Made by a program: the position numbers and the translations under genes. A stretch of 64,000 nucleotides of DNA from Xiheibacterium sp038325765 (GTDB taxonomy: Bacteria; Myxococcota_A; Polyangia; Nannocystales; Nannocystaceae), in assembly GCA_038325765.1 (NCBI GenBank), contig JBBQJI010000026.1, positions 1-64,000 on the forward strand, in the 5' to 3' direction. The first letter of the stretch is position 1. Each line of letters starts with the position of its first letter. The notes under the pieces were generated by a model that saw only the letters and a list, made by a program, of their open reading frames with translations, searched no databases and had not been told where the DNA came from. Positions 8,368-17,306 of the stretch are shown one piece after another.

Positions 8368-8396
8368 AGCGCAGCGCAGCGCAGCGCAGCGCAGCG
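8368..8396. repeat. AGCGC pentanucleotide tandem repeat
   Basis: Five full AGCGC units and a partial sixth lie in the intergenic region between the esterase gene and the SpoIIAA-like gene (8297-8530). Nothing else recognisable is present in this gap except the promoter-like TAGACT at 8517. Confidence 0.85.
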
Positions 8397-8516
8397 GCCT
8401 GCGACGAGAGCTGCTCGGGCGCCGCCTGCAGCGGCTGACCAGCCCACGCTGGGGCCGGCACGAGCGGCCCGCGCGATCGGCCGCGCGAACGGCCGCGCCA
8501 CTTCACCGCAGGCTGC

Positions 8517-8522
8517 TAGACT
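8517..8522 (+). promoter_or_regulatory. Putative -10 box TAGACT of a leaderless transcript
   Basis: TAGACT ends 8 bp before the ATG at 8531, with no Shine-Dalgarno sequence between them. Confidence 0.45.
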
Positions 8523-8530
8523 CGTCACCA

Positions 8531-8938
8531 ATGTCGGGCGAAGCCTCGTTCGTGGCCACCGACGCCTACGTCGGCGTGGTGCTCGCGCGCCCGATGGCAA
8601 CCGTCGACGAGGCCCACGCGCTGCATCGAGAGATCGCGCGGCGCCTGGCCGCGGCCACGCTCACACGCGTGCTCCTCGACTACCGCGCGGTGGGTGCCCA
8701 CACCGACGAGGTGCGCGAGTGCATGTGGGCGTGGGCCGAGCAGGCGCCCCTCGACCCGCACGCCCCGATCGAGGCCATCGCCGCAGTCGTCACGGGCGAG
8801 CTCACGCGCGTGCGGCTCAACATGACCGCGCTCGCGCGTAGGGTGCCGATGCGTGCCTTCGCGAACGAGGTCGACGCGGTGAAGTGGCTCGTGACGCCCA
8901 ACACGCGACGCACGACCCGCATCATCCACCGGGTGTGA
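8531..8938 (+). CDS. SpoIIAA-like (STAS-fold) protein, paralogue 1
   Basis: The 135-residue protein matches the layout of SpoIIAA-like proteins: an N-terminal strand pair (YVGVVLARPM), a helix, a central strand RVLLDYRAVG, a helix rich in Trp/Ala, then ELTRVRLNMTALARRVPMRAF and VDAVKWL near the end. It has no signal peptide. It is 201 bp upstream of a clear paralogue in the same orientation sharing the DYR, ARVRLNMTAL and VPxRAF blocks. Proteins of this type are thought to be phosphorylation- or lipid-responsive switch domains. The specific role here is unknown. Confidence 0.75.
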   Translation: MSGEASFVATDAYVGVVLARPMATVDEAHALHREIARRLAAATLTRVLLDYRAVGAHTDEVRECMWAWAEQAPLDPHAPIEAIAAVVTGELTRVRLNMTALARRVPMRAFANEVDAVKWLVTPNTRRTTRIIHRV

Positions 8939-8939
8939 T

Positions 8940-8972
8940 CCGCGGGGGGCGGCCGCTTCGCCCCTCCGCGGG
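8940..8972 (+). terminator. GC-rich hairpin after SpoIIAA-like paralogue 1
   Basis: An inverted repeat of about 12 bp (CCGCGGGGGGCG pairing with CGCCCCTCCGCGG, one bulge) surrounds a short loop containing CTT. It begins right after the stop at 8938. No T-tract follows, so intrinsic termination is uncertain. Confidence 0.4.
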
Positions 8973-9139
8973 CTTGACTCCCACAGCGGACTTCGCGCTC
9001 GACCCGAGCTGCCGGCCCTTGCCCGGTGCCCTGTCAGCGATCGACCCGTCCCCTGCCCAGGACGCCCCGCGGCCCCGGGGAGAATTTCCCAATGCCCGTC
9101 GCACCCGATCCGGCCTACGATGACCACGGAGTTGGGTGA

Positions 9140-9529
9140 ATGCAGGATGCCGCCTCGATCATCGCGCGAGCGCTCTACGTCCGCGTCGATTTCGTCAAGC
9201 CCGTCGACCGCGTCGACCAGGCCGAGGCGATCCACGCCGACGTCGATCGATCGATGGCGAGCCACGAGGTGTGCCGCGTGCTGTTCGACTACCGCGGCCT
9301 GGGCAGCGAGCTCGACACCATCCGCGATGCGATGTGGCCATGGGCCGAGCGCACCCAGCTCGAGGCTGTCGGCGTCATCGTCGACGGTGAGCTCGCCCGC
9401 GTCCGCCTCAACATGACGGCGCTGTCGAAGCGAGTGCCGCTGCGCGCGTTCGACCGCGAGGCCGACGCGGTGACCTGGCTGACCGACCCCGAGCAGCGCC
9501 GACCGACCCGCGAACTCAAACGCGGCTGA
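9140..9529 (+). CDS. SpoIIAA-like (STAS-fold) protein, paralogue 2
   Basis: This 129-residue protein is a paralogue of the gene at 8531: CRVLFDYRGLGSELDTIRDAM, ARVRLNMTALSKRVPLRAF and ADAVTWL align with it, while the N-terminal 20 residues differ. The ATG at 9140 has a GGAG at about 9-bp spacing, and a TACGAT hexamer lies at 9116-9121, so unlike its neighbour it probably has a short 5' leader. No catalytic motif is present; a small switch or regulatory module is the likely role. The two copies probably arose by tandem duplication. Confidence 0.75.
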   Translation: MQDAASIIARALYVRVDFVKPVDRVDQAEAIHADVDRSMASHEVCRVLFDYRGLGSELDTIRDAMWPWAERTQLEAVGVIVDGELARVRLNMTALSKRVPLRAFDREADAVTWLTDPEQRRPTRELKRG

Positions 9530-9550
9530 CGGCGATCGCGGCCTCTCGGA

Positions 9551-10987
9551 TCACCGCGCCCGCACCACCGCAGGCACGCCGCCGCGCGGTCGCAGGGTCG
9601 CGAAGTCGTCCTCGACGATCTCGCGCGCGGGGTCGATCTCGAAATGGAAGCGCCGCAGCAAGGTCGCGAGCACGATCGGGCCCTCCATCATGGCGAAGTG
9701 CATCCCGATGCAGAAGCGCGGGCCGGCGGAGAACGGCAGGTAGCTGCCCTTGGGCCGCGTGGCCTCGCGCTCGGGCAAGAAGCGATCGGGATCGAAGCGA
9801 TCGGGATCGGGCCACACGTCGGCGCGGCGATGCTGCGCCCACGCGCTCACGAACACCAGCGTGCGCGGCGGCAACTCGGTGCCGCAGAGCTCGATCGCCT
9901 CGGTCGTGCGGCGCGGGAACATCATCACCGGCGGGTACAACCGCAGCGCCTCGCGGAACACGCGGGTGGTCAGCTCCAGCCGTTCGGGCTCGAATTCGGT
10001 GAGCGGGCCGTCGCCGAGCGCGTCTGCCTCGGCGACGACCCGCGCGCGGATCTCCGGGTGCCGCGCGAGCAGGTAGAAGCACCACGCGAGGCTGGTCGCG
10101 GTGGTCTCGTGGCCGGCGACGAACAGCGTGACCACCTCGTCGCGCACCTGCGCGTCGGTCATCGACCCGCCCTCGTCCGCATCGCGTGCGTGCAGCAGCC
10201 GCGACAGCAGATCGTGGCGAACCGAGCCGTCGCGGCGGCGCTCGGTGATCGTCTCGTGGATCCGCGCCTCGATCACGGCCATCGCGGCGCGCAGCGCCTG
10301 ACCCCGCGATCCGGGCACGAGGATCGGCGATTCGAACGTGTGCTGGATGCGCCCCAGCGCGCGCCGCAGCGGGCCGCGGGTGCGCGAGGCGAGCCGCCGT
10401 GTGGCGTCGAGCACGAGGATGTGCGGCACGATCATCGGTGAGATCAACGCGCCGTTCACCCAGCCCAGCGCAGCGGTCAACGCGGCGCCCATCGCATCGG
10501 CCTCGTCGAACGTGTCGACGCCGAACAGCGCGTTGCCCACCACCGTCATCGCGATGCGCGTGCTCTCGTGCGCGAGATCGATCTGTTGCCCCGGCGTCAT
10601 GCCCACCGCCGCGCGCTCGGCCGTAGTGCGCATCGCCCCCGCGAACTGCGACATCGCCATGGGCGTGAAGATCGGCGCCATCAGCCTGCGCTGGCGTCGC
10701 CACAGCTCGCCCTCGCTCGTGAACAGGCCGTCCCCCGCGAGATCGTGCAGCAGCACCCGCAATCCCGGCGATTTCTCGAAGCTCTTCGCCTGCGTGACCA
10801 GCACCTGATGCGACGCCTCGGGTGTCGCCGGCAGCACCAGCGGCAGGTGCAGCAGTCGGCCGCGCACCAGCGGCGCATCCGCGGCCGCCACCTCGCGCTG
10901 CATCGCCAGCCGCTCGGCGCTCGTGCGTCCGAAGCTGCCGAACACGCCGCGCGCGGAGATGCGCGGGAGATCGTCGAGGCTGCCCAT
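9551..10987 (-). CDS. Cytochrome P450 monooxygenase
   Basis: The 478-residue protein has the complete P450 signature set: I-helix AGHETT (291-296), K-helix ExxR (E346-A-L-R349), the PDRF meander (FDPDRFLPER) and the haem-binding loop FSAGPRFCIG with Cys426 as thiolate ligand. The C-helix WRRQRRLMAPIF is also typical. There is no membrane anchor, as usual for bacterial P450s. No ferredoxin or reductase gene is adjacent, so electron donors must be encoded elsewhere. The substrate cannot be read from the sequence; the subgroup resembles CYP102/CYP4-like bacterial enzymes that often act on fatty acids or terpenoids (inference). It starts 9 bp after a TATCGT hexamer. Confidence 0.95.
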   Translation of the reverse strand: MGSLDDLPRISARGVFGSFGRTSAERLAMQREVAAADAPLVRGRLLHLPLVLPATPEASHQVLVTQAKSFEKSPGLRVLLHDLAGDGLFTSEGELWRRQRRLMAPIFTPMAMSQFAGAMRTTAERAAVGMTPGQQIDLAHESTRIAMTVVGNALFGVDTFDEADAMGAALTAALGWVNGALISPMIVPHILVLDATRRLASRTRGPLRRALGRIQHTFESPILVPGSRGQALRAAMAVIEARIHETITERRRDGSVRHDLLSRLLHARDADEGGSMTDAQVRDEVVTLFVAGHETTATSLAWCFYLLARHPEIRARVVAEADALGDGPLTEFEPERLELTTRVFREALRLYPPVMMFPRRTTEAIELCGTELPPRTLVFVSAWAQHRRADVWPDPDRFDPDRFLPEREATRPKGSYLPFSAGPRFCIGMHFAMMEGPIVLATLLRRFHFEIDPAREIVEDDFATLRPRGGVPAVVRAR

Positions 10988-10996
10988 GGTCTGGGG

Positions 10997-11002
10997 ACGA
11001 TA
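10997..11002 (-). promoter_or_regulatory. Putative -10 box TATCGT of a leaderless transcript
   Basis: On the minus strand TATCGT ends 9 bp before the P450 start codon; no Shine-Dalgarno sequence is visible. Confidence 0.4.
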
Positions 11003-11352
11003 TCGAATCAGGGAATGTCACGCGGGGCGCACGGCCCCGGAGCGAGCCGACACCCGGGCCGGTTCCACGCGGCGCGATCACGAGCCTGTGATCATCGGTG
11101 CACATCCACGAGACCGCGCCGATCGTGGATGCGCGCGGTCGCGCCGTCGCACATGTGAAGCGTCGTCGCGCACAACCGGTAGCGAAGCGCACGGGGACGC
11201 CTACATCTCGCCCATCCGCCCGCCACCCGAACCCCACCAACCCGCCACCAACCGAACGTTCCACACGCGCGCGAGCAACCAGACGTACGAAGCGTGCTGC
11301 ATTGCACGAAAACACCAATTGCCGAAAACGCCGTGCTCCTTCATGGTGCGAG
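11003..11352. other. Intergenic region upstream of the DUF1592-family gene
   Basis: About 350 bp between the divergent P450 and DUF1592-family genes. It is less GC-rich toward its right end (11270-11340, containing several AAAA runs), where a promoter for the rightward gene is expected. I see no coding sequence, RNA gene or repeat in it. Confidence 0.5.
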
Positions 11353-13470
11353 ATGGGGGTGGTGGTGACGAGAAACGCTCGCAAAAAATTCACGGCGGCT
11401 TGCGCGTTGGCGCTGACGACCGGCTGTTACTCGGGCCTCGATGGCGGCGGCGCAGACGGTCAGGCCGAAGGTGCGTCGGCCGACGGCGCCGATGGCCCGG
11501 GCACCGACTCCGATGCCGCAGACACCGGCGAGGACGCCGATGTCGACGGTCCGGGGACGGTCACCTTGCACCGCCTCAACCGCGTCGAGTAAGACAACAC
11601 GATCCGCGATCTCTTCTGGGGTCTCGAGGTCGCGAACTTCCCCACCGACGACCACAGCTACGGCTTCGACAACATCGCCGACGTCCTCAGCGTCACGCCG
11701 CTGCTCTTCGAGCTGTACGAGCGGGCGGTCGAGGGCGTGCTCGATGCGGCGCTGTCGGCCACGGTCACCGGCGAGACCGTCCGCGGCGAGGCCGAGGCCG
11801 GCACCGCCGACATCGGTCAGGCGCTCGACGACGCCTGGCTGTTGAGCAGCAACGGGGCCGTGGCGCTGCCGTTCGAGGTCGCCGAAGCCGGCGAGTACAC
11901 CGTGCGCGTGCGGGCATGGGAGCAGGCGGCCGGCCCCGATGCCGCCGAGCTCGAGCTCGTCGTCGATGGCGCCGCCGTGGGCACCGCCGCCGTGTCGGCG
12001 ACCGCCGCCGCCCCCGAGATCTACGAGTTCACGGTCACGCTCGCCGCCGGCACACGCAGCCTCGAGGCCAGCTTCACCAACGATTTCTACGACGCGCCCA
12101 GCAACGCCGATCGCAACCTCGTCGTCGACTGGATCGAGCTCGAGAACCCGGACAGCATCCAGCCCGGATCGACCGACGTGCGCGCCAACCTGCTGGTGTG
12201 CGAGCCCGCCGACGGCGACGAGTCGACGTGCACCCGTGAGGTGCTCGAGGCCTTCGTGCCGCGCGCCTGGCGACGTCCGGTGACCCCCGCCGAGATCGAC
12301 GGCCTCGTCGCGCTCGCCGAGTCGGCGCTGCAAGACGGCGAGGACTGGGAGGGCTCGATCCGCCACGCGCTCAAGGCGGTGCTGCTGTCGCCCCACTTCA
12401 TCTTCCGCGTCGAGATCGACCCCGATCCGGCGTCGACCGAGGCCCACCCGATCACCGACCACGAACTCGCGTCGCGGCTGTCGTACTTCCTGTGGAGCAG
12501 CATGCCCGACGCGGCGCTGTTCGCCGCCGCCGAGGCCGGCGAGCTCCACGATCCCGCCGCGCTGCAGGAGCAGGTGGTGCGGATGATGGATGATCCGCGG
12601 GCCGAGGCCCTGATGTCCAACTTCGCCGGCCAGTGGCTGTACATCCGCGCGGTCTCCCCGGACATCGTCAAGGACGCCCTGCTCTTCCCCGGCTACGACC
12701 TCGAGCTCAACGCGTCGATGCGCACCGAGATGGAGCTGTTCTTCCGCACCTTCGTCACCGAAAGGCGGAGCCTTCGCGAGCTGCTCACCGCTGACGAGAC
12801 CTTCATCGACGCGCGGCTCGCTGCGCACTATGAGCTGCCCGCGCCCGAGGGCACCGGCTTCGGCCCGGTCAGCCTCGCCGGCAGCAAGCGCCGTGGCATC
12901 CTCACGATGGGCGGCCTCATGACGGTGCTCAGCCACCCGCATACGACGTCGCCGGTCAAGCGCGGCAAGTGGGTGCTCGAGCAGCTGCTGTGCACGCCGC
13001 CGGCTCCGCCACCGCCGGGCGTCGAGACCGACCCGGTCGCGCCGTCGCCCGACGCGAGCGTGCGCGAGCAGCTCGCCGAGCACCGCGAGAACCCGATGTG
13101 CGCCGGCTGTCACAACCTCATCGATCCGCTCGGCCTCGGGCTCGAGCACTACGATCCCATCGGCGCTTTCCGTGCCCTCGACGGCGGCAAACCGGTGGAC
13201 GCCAGCGGCAACATGCCCGATGGCACCGAGTTCACCGATGCCCTCGACATGGTCGGGCTGCTCTCCGAGCGCGACGACTTCACGCGGTGCACCGTCAAGC
13301 ACGCGGCGACCTACGCCCTGGGTCGCGGCATGAAGGACGACGACGTCCCCTACCTCGATGAGATCCTCGCCGCGGCCGAGGGCTCGGGCTTCTCGCTCGA
13401 AGACCTCGCCGTCGCCATCGCCACCAGCGACATCTTCCGCATGCGTAGTCCCCAGGAGCCCTCGCCATGA
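11353..13470 (+). pseudogene. DUF1592/DUF1588/DUF1585 lipoprotein with in-frame TAA
   Basis: From ATG 11353 the frame encodes a lipoprotein signal (TTGC lipobox), a Gly/Asp/Ala linker and RLNRVE, then a TAA at 11590-11592, then continues in the same frame as DNTIRDLFWG for another 1.9 kb to 13470. In this family the DUF1587 signature reads LNRxEYxNTIRDL, so the TAA replaces the conserved Tyr codon. Downstream are a carbohydrate-binding-like insert, the DUF1592 region (SRLSYFLWSSMPD), DUF1588 with a CAGCH haem-type motif (ENPMCAGCHNLIDPLG) and DUF1585. Everything except the stop looks intact. It may be a recent pseudogene, a readthrough gene or a sequence error. Its stop overlaps the DUF1552 start. 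Confidence 0.8.
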
Positions 13471-14807
13471 CGCGCCGAAACTCCCCTGCGATCACGCGCC
13501 GATCCCCCCTTTCCCGCCGCACCTTCCTCGGGGGCGGCTCCGCCATCATGCTCGGCCTGCCGTGGCTCGAGGCGATGATGCCGACCGCCCACGCCGGCAT
13601 CGACGTGCCCCTGCGCTTCGTCGCCGTCTACGTGCCGTGCGGCATCCACATGCAGGCATGGACGCCCACGACCACGGGCTCCGACTACGCGATGACCGAG
13701 ATCCTCTCGCCGCTCGAAGCGCTGCGCGAGGACGTCATGGTCGTGTCGGGGCTCGACAACCGCGCCGGTGAGTTCAGCGCCCCGGGCGACCACGCGCGCG
13801 GCACCGGCTGCTTCCTCAGCTGCACCCGGGTCAACCTCTCCGAGACCGACATCACCAACAGCACGACCATCGATCAGCTCTACGCCCAGCACCTGGGCAC
13901 GGCCACGCCGATGGCCTCGCTGCAGCTCGGGACCGAGGGCGGCGGCAACGCGGGCAACTGCGACAGCGGCTACAGCTGCGCGTACGGCCGCAACATCGCA
14001 TGGGTCGGCAACACGCCGATCCCCAAGCTGACCGACCCCGCCACTGCGTTCGACCTGCTGTTCGCCGGCTTCGATCCCGGCGCCAGCGCGGTCGAGCTCG
14101 CCCGCATCAAGTCGCGGCGCCTGAGCGTGCTCGACCACGCGATGTCGGACGCCCAGACCCTGCAGACCAAGTTGGGCCAGAACGACAAGATCAAGGTGCA
14201 GGAATACCTCGACTCGGTGCGCGACCTCGAGCTGCGCGTCCAGTCCGAGGGCACGCAGCCCCAGTGCGAGCTCGGCGCGTTCGAACTCAGCTTCGCGGGC
14301 TTCGAGCAACACGTCACGCTGATGAGCGACATCATGGTCAAGGCCATGCAGTGCGATCGCACGCGCGTGCTCACCTTCATGATGGACAACGGCGGCAGCA
14401 ACCGCGACTTCGGCGACATCGGTGCCGGCGGCGGCCACCACTATCTGTCGCACCACGGCGGCTCCCCGGACAGCCACAACAAGCTCAGGATCATCAACCG
14501 CTGGGAGGTCGAGCGCCTCGCCTACCTGCTCCAGGCGATGAAGGACTCGCCCGAAGGCAACGGCACCCTGCTCGACAACTCCGTCGTGTTCTTCGGCAGC
14601 GAGATCGAAGACGGCGACTCCCACGCCCACCGCGACATGCCGATCCTCCTCGGGGGTCGGCTCGGCGGGGCGATCAACCCTGGGCGCCACGTCCAGTACA
14701 ACGGCGAGCCGCTCGCCGACCTGTTCATGGCGCTGCTGCAGGGTCTCGGCGTGAACGTGGACAGCTACGGCGACGAGGGCACGGGCCCGCTCGGCGGGCT
14801 GGCCTGA
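13467..14807 (+). CDS. DUF1552 domain secreted protein
   Basis: The 446-residue protein has a Tat-like leader (SRRTFLGGG, then a hydrophobic stretch and AHAG cleavage region) and spans the whole DUF1552 family: RFVAVYVPCGIHMQAWTP near the N-terminus, GLDNRAGE, IDQLYAQHLG, and HHYLSHHGG followed by VFFGSEIEDG near the end. DUF1552 proteins are nearly always encoded directly after DUF1592/DUF1588/DUF1585 proteins in planctomycetes and myxobacteria. The function is not established; the fold is related to alkaline-phosphatase/sulfatase-like hydrolases. Start overlaps the upstream stop (ATGA), so translation probably depends on the preceding gene, which here is interrupted. Confidence 0.88.
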   Translation: MTRRNSPAITRRSPLSRRTFLGGGSAIMLGLPWLEAMMPTAHAGIDVPLRFVAVYVPCGIHMQAWTPTTTGSDYAMTEILSPLEALREDVMVVSGLDNRAGEFSAPGDHARGTGCFLSCTRVNLSETDITNSTTIDQLYAQHLGTATPMASLQLGTEGGGNAGNCDSGYSCAYGRNIAWVGNTPIPKLTDPATAFDLLFAGFDPGASAVELARIKSRRLSVLDHAMSDAQTLQTKLGQNDKIKVQEYLDSVRDLELRVQSEGTQPQCELGAFELSFAGFEQHVTLMSDIMVKAMQCDRTRVLTFMMDNGGSNRDFGDIGAGGGHHYLSHHGGSPDSHNKLRIINRWEVERLAYLLQAMKDSPEGNGTLLDNSVVFFGSEIEDGDSHAHRDMPILLGGRLGGAINPGRHVQYNGEPLADLFMALLQGLGVNVDSYGDEGTGPLGGLA

Positions 14808-14868
14808 CGGCACGGGCGGTCGTCGAGCGACCCGAGCAACAACGGTGGTCCGGGCGCTGGCCACTGCT

Positions 14869-14883
14869 CGGGCGCTTCGCCCG
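14869..14883. terminator. Hairpin with CTTCG-type loop
   Basis: CGGGCG-CTT-CGCCCG lies about 60 bp after the DUF1552 stop, in the gap between two convergent genes. There is no T-tract. Confidence 0.35.
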
Positions 14884-14972
14884 GAAGGCCGACATGCTCG
14901 CGCAGTGGTGATGCGTGCCCGAGCTGTGGCCGGGCAACCCGCTACGCGAGCACGGCGTCGACTCCTCGAGGT

Positions 14973-14992
14973 CCAGGTCGTCGACGACCTGG
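14973..14992. other. Perfect 20-bp palindrome between convergent genes
   Basis: CCAGGTCGTC followed directly by its reverse complement. It lies in the 229-bp gap between DUF1552 and the convergent PhoX-like gene. It could be a protein-binding site or cruciform; no coding sequence is apparent in this gap. Confidence 0.6.
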
Positions 14993-15036
14993 CTGATCTA
15001 GCGCATCACCTGGCCCAGGGAGCGCGCCGCGTGTGC

Positions 15037-16623
15037 TCAGCCGGTGCGCGGGCGGACGGCGGCGAGGATCGCCACCGTGATCGCCGCACTCGCCGCGTCG
15101 CCCGTCGAGCTCGTCGTGCATCCGCAGCCCTCCTCGTCGCCGGCGGCGCCGGCCGACGACTCGGAGCCGCCCGATCCCGATTCGGCGTCCGTCGACGAGT
15201 CGCCGGATGCGTCCGCGTTCGAGGCCGTCTGTCCGTCCTCGGATCCCGTCGTGGTGCCGTCGCTGGCATCCCCACCCGAGGTATCGGCCGCCCCGGATTC
15301 GCCGGTCTCCGCCACGCCATCGCAATCCGGCTCGTCCACGGGCAGCGCGGGCGCGGCGGGGAACGGACCCGTGATGGCGAGTGTGAGCCCGTCGAGCTGG
15401 AGGTTCACGAACAGCACGGTTCCGTCCGGGGAGAAACACACACCGGCGAGCTCCGAACCGCTGGCCCGGTTGCGCGCGAAGGGTCGCACCTCGCCCTCGT
15501 CGGTGAGCACACGGATGAAGTTGGCGCCCGAGCCGTCCTCGCACATGAAGAGCTGGCCCCACGGCGCGATCGTGATGTTGTCGGGGAAGTCGAGGACATT
15601 GGAATCCTCGGATTGCGTGACCAGCTCGAGGACGCCGCCGTCGACACCGTCGGTCAGGCGGAACACCTGACCGGATCCGGCGGGGCCACCGCTCGTCGAC
15701 GTGAACCAGACCTGCCCGTCGTGGAACCAGATGCCCTCGCCGCGGCGAAACAGCGCCGCGCCCTTGCCCGCTGCTTCGACGCGCACCGTGTCGTCGACGG
15801 GGTTTGGATCGTCGATGTCGACCCAGTCGACCGTGGCCGTTTCACCGGTCGCCCAATCGGACGTGACGGCGCCGTCCTGCCCCACTACCCGCAAGGCCTG
15901 CAGGCGGCCGACGAACGGCGCGCAGGGATCGAGGGGCACGAAGCGATACAGACAGCCGTCGCCGCGATCCTCGGTCAGGTAACAGACGTGCGTGGCGGGA
16001 TCGACGGCCGCCGCCTCGTGATGGAATCGTCCGTAGCCGACGACCTGCACCGGGTTCTGCACCGATGTGGCCTCGACATCGCACACGAAGACATACCCGT
16101 GGCCGCTCTCGCCGCCGGCCTCTTCGCACGACAGCCAGCCCCACGGCGACAGGCCGCCGGCGCAGTTCCGTGACGTGCCGGTGAGCACGAGGTTGCTCGA
16201 GACGAGCGCGCGTGTGGTCGGATCGACGACGACGCGCGTCACGCAGCCGAACGCATCGGCCGCGAAGGCCTCGGGCGGCGCCTCACCCAGGCCGTACGCG
16301 CCGAACCCGAACAAGAACCCGGGCACCTCGTGATTTCGCATCAACACCCAGTTGCCGTCGCTGCCGAGGAAGCAGCCCATGCCGTCGGGGAGACCGGGCA
16401 CGCGATAGCCATCGGTCATGGTGCCGCTGGCCTCCTGCAGCACGGTGTAGGAGAAGCCCGGCGGCAGATCGATGATCCCCTCGGGATCGGGCACGAGATC
16501 GCCGTAGTCGCGGGCCCGCGCCAGGCTGGACAGGCGTGCCGCGAGCGGGACCAGGCAGGCGCCCAGCGAGAGACCACCCACGGTGAGGAAGCGACGACGG
16601 CCGACGCGGTGCATTGCCCGCAT
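15037..16623 (-). CDS. PhoX-like (DUF839) protein with Tat signal and MYXO-CTERM tail
   Basis: The protein (528 residues from the ATG at 16623) begins with a Tat motif (GRRRFLTVGG), continues with a DUF839/PhoX-type beta-propeller (YTVLQEASGTMTDG, RNHEVPG, GYGRFHHEAAAVDPATHV, YLTEDRG, LDFPDNITIAPWGQLFMCED) and a Ser/Thr/Asp/Gly-rich linker, and ends in a MYXO-CTERM-like tripartite signal: GCGC, a short hydrophobic stretch and an Arg-containing terminus. PhoX enzymes are Ca/Fe-dependent alkaline phosphatases, but many DUF839 proteins are uncharacterised. The tail suggests surface anchoring after cleavage at the Cys motif. Start could also be 16614 or 16647. It converges with the DUF1552 gene. 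Confidence 0.85.
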   Translation of the reverse strand: MRAMHRVGRRRFLTVGGLSLGACLVPLAARLSSLARARDYGDLVPDPEGIIDLPPGFSYTVLQEASGTMTDGYRVPGLPDGMGCFLGSDGNWVLMRNHEVPGFLFGFGAYGLGEAPPEAFAADAFGCVTRVVVDPTTRALVSSNLVLTGTSRNCAGGLSPWGWLSCEEAGGESGHGYVFVCDVEATSVQNPVQVVGYGRFHHEAAAVDPATHVCYLTEDRGDGCLYRFVPLDPCAPFVGRLQALRVVGQDGAVTSDWATGETATVDWVDIDDPNPVDDTVRVEAAGKGAALFRRGEGIWFHDGQVWFTSTSGGPAGSGQVFRLTDGVDGGVLELVTQSEDSNVLDFPDNITIAPWGQLFMCEDGSGANFIRVLTDEGEVRPFARNRASGSELAGVCFSPDGTVLFVNLQLDGLTLAITGPFPAAPALPVDEPDCDGVAETGESGAADTSGGDASDGTTTGSEDGQTASNADASGDSSTDAESGSGGSESSAGAAGDEEGCGCTTSSTGDAASAAITVAILAAVRPRTG

Positions 16624-16730
16624 GTTCGGAGACAAACCGCGATGCATGCAAGCGACGAAACGATGACGGACGTGAAAAACGCCGCGGGCGTGTGATCGCG
16701 CGATGTCGAGCGGGGCCGCGGTGAACCCCC

Positions 16731-16766
16731 GGTCACCCCGCCGGTCACCCCGCCGGTCACCCCGCC
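16731..16766. repeat. Tandem 12-bp GGTCACCCCGCC repeats
   Basis: Three copies of GGTCACCCCGCC start at 16731, 16743 and 16755, preceded by a degenerate copy (GGTGAACCCC). They occupy the intergenic region between the divergent PhoX-like gene and a truncated lipoprotein gene. Confidence 0.8.
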
Positions 16767-16829
16767 CCTAGCCCCCACCCAAACGCTGCGCCGTCGGTGG
16801 CACTGCTTGCGACCGCTGCACCCCGGACG

Positions 16830-16835
16830 TAGCCT
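16830..16835 (+). promoter_or_regulatory. Putative -10 box TAGCCT of a leaderless transcript
   Basis: TAGCCT ends 6 bp before the ATG at 16842. Confidence 0.4.
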
Positions 16836-16841
16836 GGTCCG

Positions 16842-17306
16842 ATGCGCACCGTGGTGCTCGCCGGCGTCCTCCTTCCGCTCGCTGCAGCCTGCGCAGGCGC
16901 CACGATCGACGAGGGTGCGACGTTCACCGCGGGCGTCATCACGACCACGACGATGACGGGCACCGCCACCGCGGCAACGGACGAGAGTTCGGGCAGCACC
17001 GGCGACGGCGAGGGGACCTCGTCCGACGACGGCGCGGTGTCGGCCTCCACGACCGCGACGGGCGGACCCACCGACGCCGAGGGGACCGCGTCCGATCCCT
17101 CAGGCTCGGGCTCCTCCGAGGGTCCGATGCCGGTGTGCGGCGACAGCAGCGTCGATCCGGGCGAGGCGTGCGACGACGGCAACGCCGACGACACCGACGC
17201 CTGTCTGTCGACGTGCGAGTCCGCGAGTTGCGGCGACGGCGTGGTGTGGGTGGGCAGCGAGGCGTGCGACGACGCGGTCAACGACATGCCGTCGTCCAAC
17301 GCGTAG
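16842..17306 (+). pseudogene. Truncated Cys-rich-repeat lipoprotein
   Basis: It starts with a lipoprotein signal (LLPLAAACAG) and a long Thr/Ser/Gly/Asp linker, then the myxobacterial Cys-rich repeat CGDSSVDPGEACDDGNADD, a second unit with SCGDGVVWVGSEACDD, and stops abruptly with AVNDMPSSNA. The last eight or so codons are the antisense of a convergent gene (its ALDDG segment). The usual DDGN-x-D-x-CxxxC continuation is missing, so the 3' part of this gene has been lost at a junction near 17275-17300. The surviving part retains its signal peptide and promoter-like hexamer, so a short lipoprotein might still be made. Confidence 0.7.

Noticed and set aside
16757..17280. C-terminal half of a 400-residue protein on the minus strand
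   Set aside because: This part is antisense of the Cys-rich lipoprotein linker and stays open only because of its composition.
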